Shown in pieces: positions 55,850-64,000 of a DNA stretch of 64,000 nt. The position numbers were made by a program, and so were the translations under genes. The stretch comes from Adiantum capillus-veneris (Eukaryota; Streptophyta; Polypodiopsida; Polypodiales; Pteridaceae). The stretch is taken from positions 67,631,912 through 67,695,911 of the forward strand of contig CM043963.1 of assembly GCA_014529385.2 (NCBI GenBank), in the 5' to 3' direction. Positions within the stretch are counted from its first letter, which is position 1; each line of letters begins with the position of its first letter. A model generated the notes under the pieces. The model saw nothing but the letters and a program-made list of their open reading frames with translations, was not told the DNA's origin and did not search any database.

Positions 55850-56757
55850 GAATAGAAGCAATCGGTCCTTAACCAAGAGCCCAATCAGGTAAATTGTACA
55901 TTCTAGTTGGTGTAGATTACATGACCCGATGGGCGGAAGTGGCAGCCACCACCCGCATTATAGCCCAAGAGGTAGCAAAGTTCATATTTGAGCACATCTG
56001 GTGCGGTTTTTGCACTCCTCTTGAGATAATATCTGATAGGGGACTAGGTTTCAGAGGCGATCTAGTGGGAGAGTTGAAAAAGTTAGGCATTACACGCTGA
56101 CATTCCATACCATACTATCCACAGTGTAATGGCCTAGTAGAAAAGGTAAACGGAATGATCTGCAAAATCATCACAAAGCTGATGAATAACCACACAAGTG
56201 ACTGGGATAAACATCTCATGGCCGCTCTATGGGCCTACCGAACGACATTCCGAACATCATTAGGTTTCACCCCTTTCAATCTAGTTTATGGAAAGGAGGA
56301 AATTCTACCCATTGAGGTACAGATAGCCAGCTTACGAGTCATGGCTAGCCACTTACAACGCCCAATTATAAATCTCCGCAACCACATCCTGGATCTGGAA
56401 AGACTCCAACTAGATAGGGAAGATACAATCAATCACTATGAAGCACAGGCAGAGTGACGCCGGCTCACCTTCAATCAAGGGCTTAAGGAAAAGGGCCTGG
56501 AGAAAGGCATATTAGTATTGAGATACAACAACAGATTTGACACCAGGAAGGACAAGAACTTTCAACCCTAATGGGAAGGACCAATCATTGTCAAAAGGCG
56601 CTATGACAACGACGGCTATAAGCTGACGGAAGCAGATGGGAGAATTCACAAGACTAGAGTCAATGGATGGAGGCTAAAAAGGTATTTCCTTAGGTTTGAT
56701 CCAGAGTTCATGCTAGATATTCCACAAGAGGGGGAACCCTCCAACTCCATGACTAAA
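55850..56757 (+). pseudogene. Ty3/gypsy integrase, different lineage from the chromoviruses
   Basis: The plus-strand frame from about 55850 reads KLYILVGVDYMTRWAEV (first Asp), LEIISDRGLGFRG (second Asp), then after a TGA near 56098 YYPQCNGLVEKVNGMI (Glu), LWAYRTTFRTSLGFTPFNLV and YGKEEILPIEVQIASLR. After TGA 56455 and TAA near 56570 the C-terminal part reads GPIIVKRRYDNDGYKL and VNGWRLKRYF. There is no chromodomain; the VNG-RLK-Y ending and YG-E-ILP-E motif fit Tat/Athila-type elements. The catalytic triad is intact but the frame is broken. The element's other parts are not in the window. Confidence 0.8.
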
Positions 56758-56789
56758 GAATCAGACGTAGGGCTAGAAGCATCGTGTGT

Positions 56790-56790
<1 letters not shown>

Positions 56791-56822
<32 letters not shown>
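56791..56822. repeat. (CT)n microsatellite between two integrase tails
   Basis: About 16 CT units close to the end of the first integrase relic. Confidence 0.95.
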
Positions 56823-56825
<3 letters not shown>

Positions 56826-56904
56826 CTATAATCTCTCGTGTGTGAAAATTTCTCTCTCCCTATTAAGTAAGTTACTCAAATATCTATTTAGCTACGTCAT
56901 ATTT

Positions 56905-57560
56905 TCTAACACTGATGGAAATGCTTTCAGTAAAACACAAGAATTCAACGCCATATTATCCCAGGTGTAATGGGAAAGCTGAAAGTAGTAACAAAACCAT
57001 CAAGAACATTCTCACCAAGATTGTGCAAAAGGAGCCACATCAATGGGATATTAAGCTCCAAACTGCTTTATGGGCCTACAAGACAGCTTACAAAGGTACC
57101 ACTGGACTGACACCATCTAGAATGGTATATGGCATTGAAGTTGTAGTGCCTATGGAATTCATAATTCCCACTCTCAAGATGGCGGTGGAATATGGATTGG
57201 ATTTTAATCACAATCTTAAACAAAGACTAGAGGAACTAACAAAGTTAGATGAGTTAAGACAACGGGTATGCTGGAACGGGAGATTGTTCAGCAAAGAAGG
57301 AAGCATTGGCATGATAGGAGAATCAAAGTTCGGGAATTCTAGAAGGGCGACTTGGTTTTTCTATATCAATCCAAACTGGGCCCAAAGAAGCCAAACTTAA
57401 AGATAGCTTGGGCTGCTCCATATGAAGTGGACTGGGTGTTTTCCAGTGACACAGTAAGGTTGAAGGATTTAACTAGATTACTACTTCCAGGTGTTTACAA
57501 TGTAGGGACAAGGTCAAGCTATATTGTTCTAATGAGAAAAAGGCTTCCCAAGAAGATGAT
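56905..57560 (+). pseudogene. Second, unrelated integrase tail
   Basis: Begins abruptly with KHKNSTPYYPRCNGKAESSN (the Glu block), then LQTALWAYKTAYKGTTGLTP and YGIEVVVPMEFIIPTL. A frameshift near 57350 leads to VFLYQSKLGPKKPNLKIAW and YEVDWVFSSDTVRLKDL, the C-terminal DNA-binding region of a Ty3/gypsy integrase. The two catalytic Asp residues are missing. Its sequence differs strongly from the integrase just upstream, so two elements are joined head to tail. Confidence 0.75.
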
Positions 57561-57675
57561 ACTAGTATTGTCGTTACTGATGGTCAGGAATTCTCAGAAC
57601 CAACTGAACCTCTTCCATATACAGCCAATACTAGAGCCAGTAAAGGTGACAGAAAAGTATTAGTATAACAAAACA

Positions 57676-58196
57676 GTGCTAGTGTCAGAGTCAGTAAAGC
57701 GTCAGAGTCACTTTCAGTTTTTATGGGGAAAAGGATCAGTGATAACTATTAGAAGGATGATGATGCACAAAACTCTAGGAACAGTAAGTAGTGGAGCTTT
57801 TATGGTGAGAATGCATTTAACAGTAAGGAGGGTGGGTATTCTTCCTCATAAATCTCTTACGCGACGTCTCCCTACTGTTACACATTCTCCATCGCCGAGC
57901 TCTGGGGGGTCTTCACTACAACTGCAAACTTCATTGTCAGCAAACTCTGTCGAACACTACCTATCTCTACCTGACACACCTGGCTACAGCTTTGACTATC
58001 CAAGTAAGTCTTCTTCCTCTACAGACTCACCATCCTCACACTGTATGGGTAGGAAGAAAATGTCAGGGAAGATGCAGAAAACCATAGATAAAACTTCGCC
58101 CATCATCACTTCTCTTAAATCAGCCTTCCTTACCAATTATTTCGCATAGCAAGATACAAAGGCATGTATTCATTGAGCAGGACGAAGCGTTGTTAA
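57676..58196 (+). pseudogene. Unidentified frame, 5' part (Ser-rich), cut by a TTAA-flanked insertion
   Basis: A 157-codon frame whose second half is Ser/Pro-rich (PSPSSGGSSLQL, SKSSSSTDSPSSH) and then helical (SPIITSLKSAFLTNYF). A one-base shift at about 58147 leads into KIQRHVFIEQDEAL, which runs to the TTAA at 58193-58196. The frame resumes beyond the insertion at 59524. I do not recognise the protein. Its place after integrase tails suggests an extra 3' frame of an LTR element. Confidence 0.5.
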
Positions 58197-59519
58197 CACT
58201 AGAATGGTAACCTAACAAGACATAAAAGTGTCATTTCAGGGTTTTGGAAAAAATTTCCAAAACCATAGTAGATCCACTCATTTTGAAAAATCCTTTCATG
58301 AGCTTATAGTTCAAGAACTACTACATATAGAAAAAATGAGAAACTTGTAAGTTTTCTCATCCCTTGGTCACTACAAGCCTCCAAAGTTTATGGACCAGTG
58401 CATTTTGCCCAAAACAGCAATTTCTTACAGTTGATTGCATATAAATAAGAGTGGAGATTTTTGTAGGACATGAGATAAAATGCCCCGTTAACTTCAATGG
58501 ATTGGTGATCAAAACATATGGTTTCTTTTACCTCACTAATTTTTTTTGGGAAAAAAATAGGTACAAAAAAAGTTCCATCTTTGCCATTCTACGGACCTAT
58601 CATCAAAGTTTCTAATAGTCACGCTCAATAAAGATACTATATACATTAGTTCTTAGTTCCCTTTGGGCCTTTGGATTCAAAAGGATCCATGGAACATGTC
58701 AAAAGGATAATGGATCTCTTACTAAGTGGAACCTTGGGGACAATGTTAAAGTGCTAAATACAGCAAACATGAAAAAATTGGGTTTAGCATTATGACCTCT
58801 AGAAACCCATAGAAACTACTCAATATCTAGCTAGGTTTGTACTCTATGATTAGATATGGTTACTACCTAAAAAATACACACAATTGGCCTAAGAAACTAG
58901 CAATATCGAGAAAGTTATACTTGCTACTCTAAAATGTATCGTATTCTTCAGCAATCAAAAAACTCAACCATCATCATATACTATGCTATATAGCATATTA
59001 GGTCCCCCAAAACTCAAGGAAGATTAGCTTTATGTTATACGTTACACTTACACAATTAAAATTGAATTTGGATATCAAGAAAGGCACCAAAAATTTTATA
59101 AAAGTGCTAGGATTATGCAATTCTTGTAAGTTGGTCATAACTCTCAATTTTAACACTTAGCTCTCCCTACAAGCATCAAAACATGTTGAGAACAATGAAG
59201 GCCTAACCTCTAGCCATCTAAACCTCACAAACATGAAGTTTAGAGTGGTATAGTTGCCAAAAATTGAAAAAAAAGGCAAAAACAGGACCCGTTTTTTCAC
59301 ACAGTTTAGGTTCAAGAATGTTGTGCAAGAGTAACGTTAATGGTGAGATCGATACTCCAAAAAAAATGTCAAGTTTTTTTCAGCTCATAAGGCAACTTTG
59401 TGGTTATATATCACCTAGAAATTCATTTTCATACTCTTCAAATAATTCAAGCAAAATGGTCACTTAACATGACACAAAAGTGTCCAAGGACATAAAAGTG
59501 TCCTGTTACCACTCTAGTG
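58197..59519. mobile_element. TTAA-flanked inverted-repeat element (piggyBac-like, non-autonomous)
   Basis: A 1323-bp stretch is bounded by TTAA on both sides (58193-58196, 59520-59523). The termini are inverted repeats: CACTAGAATGGTAAC on the left and GTTACCACTCTAGTG on the right, one mismatch in 15. Subterminal copies of GACATAAAAGTGTC or GACACAAAAGTGTC occur once on the left (about 58218) and twice on the right (about 59471, 59489). It carries no transposase. Removing it with one TTAA joins the two halves of the surrounding frame without a shift, which supports a TTAA (or TA) target duplication. TTAA is the hallmark of piggyBac. A Tc1/mariner reading (TA duplication) cannot be excluded, and a CACTA reading fits less well. 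Confidence 0.65.
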
Positions 59520-59523
59520 TTAA

Positions 59524-62500
59524 GGCTTTGGGACTTGCATGTGGTAGTACAGGCCACAATAATAGATTTTGACTCGTCCATAATCAAGTAGGTTCTTGAC
59601 TCCTTTAATGCTGAGGATGGTAGTGTTGTTCTCAATGGTGTTAGAGTCACAACAACTCCTGACGACATTGCACATGCCTTCACGATGCCTAATGAACCAA
59701 AGACAACCATAGCCTCTACGAAACATATAAGCATAGCACTGAAAGAAGATGAAGCATCTAAGAAGAAATGCAAAGCCAGTGTACAAGGGGTTCCAGTAGC
59801 AGAATTGGATGTCCCCTCAGTTTATAGGTTTGTGGCTGAGGTTGTTAGTATGAAAAATAACCCTACGTATGTGTCACAAAAGCTGTTTGCTATGCTTTTG
59901 GCAAAACAATTAAATGCTACACCTAAGAATAGATTTATGTCAGATTTTGTCTCACAATGTGCTCTAGGAGACTGCCAAGATAAAATCCCAGAGTGTATTC
60001 AAAGCTTGGTATGTCTGGCAATTTTTATACTGGGCAGTTGCGCCAGAGGCCAATGATCAGGTACAGATGGCTTGGAGTCAAAAGCCAATCCCAAAGACTG
60101 CCAATTTCGAGCTATCTTTAGATGAAGAAGATCCAGGCAATCAATTGGCCTTAACCAGACAAAAGAGGAAGCACCTAGGGGGAAGCCAGTGGTTCCAAGA
60201 AACCAAGGATGATACTGACCAAAAGTACTGCTATTATTAGGCATCTTGAGAATCAGGTAAAGTCTTTGCCTACCAAGAAAGCTTCAGCATGCTAGACTTC
60301 AGTCACAACTGAAGAACAAACTCCAGCAAAGACCAGTGCTGGGAAGGGCCAACAAGAGGAACATATCCCAACGGACATCAGCACTGGAAAGGGTTCTAAA
60401 GAAAAGACAAGCACTGAACAACCTGTAGTCAAAGATAAGGGAAAGGGTCCAGTACCTTACAATCCAAACAAAATTCCTTTCAGTGAATTAGCCTTATCCA
60501 TAGCCAAGAAAGATAAACTGCAGCAATTGCAACATAATCCCCTTAAAGGAAAATTGACATTTCAAACTACTGATTTAGCACGTTTACCATACATGGCTAC
60601 CGTAATGGTTTATGAGCCAGTTCAATCTGACCAAGAAAATATAGTTGATGGATGCTCAATGCTTATTGAATCATCATGGAATACCATTGTCAATGCCTTA
60701 GGTCAAATGATGGATGCATCAGTGCCTAGTGAGCAAGTGGTTAATCTCAAAGAAGACTTGGAGAGCAGCCAGCAACAGCAGGTTCAGAAACTCCAGAAGG
60801 ATGTAGCTACACAAAGACTCATGCATACTATTGCTGAGAATCAGTCAGTGAGGACGAACAATGATCTGCAGACAAAGCTTCTGAAGATAGAAACAAAATA
60901 TAGGCAGTTAAAGGAGGACAAGTCACTCTGAATATGGACAATCTGAAAGCCCTAATGGAGACTATTCAAAGTGATCTACAAGATAAGCTCTCAGAATACA
61001 ATATAGCATTGGTAAATCAAGCCATTCTGAATTACATTGAAAAATAGAATAATCCTGATGAGGATTCTAAGAGGGAAGAAGAGAAGGATGAAGAAGGAGA
61101 GGACAACCACGTCAACAAGCCAGATGGTGAAGACAATGACTTTCCTCCTTCTCCACATTCTTTAGGATCTGGAGCTGGTGGATCTGCTGCTATAGGGGAC
61201 AGTCAGCCCAACAGAGACTGGCCAGACCAGCAGTCCAGGGACCAGCGGTCTGAGGATCAACAACCAGGCAGTGGAGAGAAGGGCTAAGCTGAATATTGTC
61301 CAATACACCAGTCAAAGCACTTTGTTGACAGCAAAGGAAAAGCCAAAGCTGTGACTGAGTCCCTGAAGGGTGATGAGCAGCATTCATTTCAGCTCATCAC
61401 ACTGATAAGAGATTAAGACATCAATACGCTCCAAGTACTAGGATGTATTAGGAGGATGATACTCTCATCTCTGATCTGGCATGCTTTCAAATGTTGTATG
61501 TTGGAGCCAAAGAAATGGTACAACACTGGAAATCGGTTGCCTTTCATGATCAAGAAGTGTGCCAATTTCCTGAGCATCCCAACATAATACAGCTACTGGA
61601 TAGGGTACCTGAGTGGGTGCTAACGTCTGATGATAGGTTAGCCAATCCACATTGGCAACGATAGTCCACTGCAGACCGACATTCCCTAGAGCTAGAGTTG
61701 GACTTGCTATTTGGAAATAGGCCAACATACAAATGTATGAAGGAAGTCAGAACTCAGTTGAAAGAAGTTTTACTTCAGATGCAAATTGCCAGAGGAGTTC
61801 TAGACCAACGAGTGCAGACCATCATTGAAGAACATGCTTCCAACAGCAAAGGACCTCAGAATCAAATTACAGTAGGAGAATAGCAACTGCTCTCCAAGGA
61901 CTTTTTCAGCTAGTCCGGGTTACCAGAAAGATGATGTAGCATGAGAACCAAACCATTTTAAATTTTCTGGAGTTTGTGTCTGATTCTCTAGTTCTCTTGT
62001 ATGCATTACCTGCAAGCTGAATTTCCTAGATTCTTTTCGGCCTTGTATCCCCAGCATCCTGAACCAATGGACCGGCTCACTTACTTTGGTATCACTAATG
62101 ACCTTCATGATTTGTATGAGTGGTCCACTGTGGAATGGAAAACTTGGCAAACACTGATCAATGATGCCCTCAAATTGAATGATGCCATGGAGTTGCAGGG
62201 TGAAATGCAGAGGGTCAAAATTTGTGTGGAGCAATGGAAGATCTAGCTCTAAGGTTTGACGAAGATCACAAATCACTTGATGCAATTGACTATGGAGTCT
62301 TCCAAAATAGCTGAAAAGGATATTACGGCTAAACCAAGACTGGGACCACAATACAGATAAATGGCTGGGATTCTCTTCGAAGCCAGAATTAAGACAAATC
62401 ATCCTCTTCCACAGGGATGGATCCACATTGCCTCCCACTGTCACAAATTGGCCAGAACTCATCTGACAAAGGAAAAACGCACTATGTATGATCCCGACAC

Positions 62501-62681
62501 CAAAACTTACAACCCTCTCATGCCTTATGAATTTGAGATGTCCACTGAAAGGCGGGATCAACTTGAGCAGGAGGCCATTTATAGACTTATCCAGAAGGAC
62601 AATCCTGACACAAGGACTTCAGAGGCATCATCACCAAAGAAGGCCAAGAGAAAGCAGGTTCAGTGGAAGGATATTGGGTAG
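59524..62681 (+). pseudogene. Unidentified frame, 3' part, heavily frameshifted
   Basis: Continues the frame at 57676-58196. It reads LWDLHVVVQATIIDFDSSII, FNAEDGSVVLNGVRVTTTP and DDIAHAFTMP, a block that recalls the DGS-V-G-V pattern of some plant transposon-associated proteins, then LFAMLLAKQLNATPKNRF. Further down are a Lys/Thr-rich linker, a likely coiled coil (about 60730-60930: LKEDLESSQQQQVQKLQKDV), an acidic stretch (REEEKDEEGEDN, near 61075), IARGVLDQRVQTIIEEHASN (61778), WKTWQTLINDALKLNDAMEL and finally a basic end SPKKAKRKQVQWKDIG (62634-62681). At least five shifts or stops occur. Domain name and role are unknown. Confidence 0.45.
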
Positions 62682-63540
62682 TTCCATCTCAGGATCAGAC
62701 AGTGTATTTTTCCCGAAAGGCATTGGGATCTTCTTGGCTGGGCACCCTTGGAATTACAATTATAGGGGTGTGAAGCACTCAACAAGCATGAAGTATGGCA
62801 TAAAGCCATACCGAAAGAGTACTATCATGAGAAACATTGGTCAAACTCATGAGGAGCATTGGCCAACTCAACAACACCAAATCAGAATCAGGCGGTGGAT
62901 TTTTTTTCCAAAAATTTGGGAATCATACAAAAATTCAAGAAAGGATGGAAGGATGTAGAAGGAGAAGACAGTCCTGGCAGGCGGGAACTGTCCCTTAGAA
63001 GATCGACCAGCAGGAGGCAATCGGATTGGCACCAAAAGCAGTTATTCTAGTAACTCAGGAGAGCTATAAATAGGACCCGCTATATTGTAATTTGGTTCTG
63101 AACTGTTTGTACTTGGCTATAGATTTATTAGCACTTTCAAGCTCTTCCCCTCTAGCTTCACTTGTAATTATCAATTCTATAATCATCTGAGCTTGAACCA
63201 TTACACACTGTACTGGTTAACCGTGAGCTATTATCTCAACTGGCAAATGCTCTTCTTAGTTTTCCAGCTATGTCTCTCATTTAAGTATCATATTCTAGTT
63301 CAGTTATCTATTTCAGTTCAGTCAATGCTCTGTTCAAGTCTCACTATCTGAACTGACGGCATACCCAGTAGCTTTAAATTCTACTCACTAGAATTAGTTG
63401 TCTGAAGAGATGAACTCCAGTTACAGTGGTAATTTATAATCTCCACATTTTCAAATGTTTCTTGATTTGATATTTTTTATAGGATCAGAATCACATCAAG
63501 GAGCATGTACAAGGGCTCAAAGATGTTGAAGTTACTTTTA
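62682..63540 (+). promoter_or_regulatory. No gene; TATA-like promoter or LTR piece
   Basis: After the decayed frame comes about 0.86 kb without coding signs. GAGCTATAAATAGGACC (63061-63077) is a good plant TATA box in context, followed by pyrimidine-rich leader-like sequence. This could be an LTR promoter of the element that supplied the upstream frame, but no partner LTR is in the window. Confidence 0.35.
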
Positions 63541-63566
63541 CAAAGCATTTACAATAGCTCAATTGT

Positions 63567-64000
<434 letters not shown>

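Noticed and set aside
58197-59519. CACTA (En/Spm) element because the ends read CACTA
   Set aside because: A 3-bp duplication is not present (TAA left, TTA right); TTAA on both sides and the restored host frame fit better with piggyBac or a TA-duplicating element.

Overview
The window looks like nuclear DNA of a land plant with a large, repeat-rich genome. It carries Ty3/gypsy chromoviruses, two long-terminal-repeat (LTR) elements without reverse transcriptase, plant-type LINEs, hAT remains, long CT/GA/CA/TA microsatellites, and a decayed PLS-type pentatricopeptide (PPR) array. A fern, lycophyte or gymnosperm would fit the PPR wording and repeat load, but that is inference. I see no intact host gene; almost every long frame is a mobile element or a relic.

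Layout. 1-726: chromovirus gag/protease fragment fused at 726 to a tandem array (727-4382, unit about 1.62-1.64 kb) made largely of LINE sequence. 4435-6166: insertion with imperfect terminal inverted repeats and an 8-bp target duplication, holding an unusual array of hairpins. 6175-7600: 5' part of a minus-strand LINE. 8608-17410: complete LTR element with 5-bp target duplication, coding Gag plus protease but no reverse transcriptase, RNase H or integrase. 17411-21039: no confident gene.

21040-38835 is a nest. A minus-strand LINE (reverse transcriptase part 37930-38835, tail 21040-21553) is split by a minus-strand chromovirus whose LTRs lie at 21554-23096 and 36340-37924. Most of that chromovirus interior is gone. 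In its place sit a second Gag-only LTR element (26643-33071) whose single frame ends in a membrane-type segment, and a palindromic minisatellite (about 33680-34800).

38870-40385: decayed PPR repeats. 40385-44786: plus-strand chromovirus, truncated. 45791-53085: minus-strand chromovirus, nearly full coding region, with five C-to-T stop codons and an LTR-like insertion. 53130-54590: RING-like frame and hAT transposase relic. 54690-55440: satellite of about 150 bp. 55850-57560: two unrelated integrase tails. 57676-62681: decayed unidentified frame interrupted by a 1.3-kb element flanked by TTAA (piggyBac-like). 62682-64000: TATA-containing region and a long TA/GA microsatellite.

The most unusual items are the hairpin array with constant loops and paired variable stems (4922-5700), the two Gag-only LTR elements with extra C-terminal modules, and the TTAA-flanked element whose removal restores the host reading frame.
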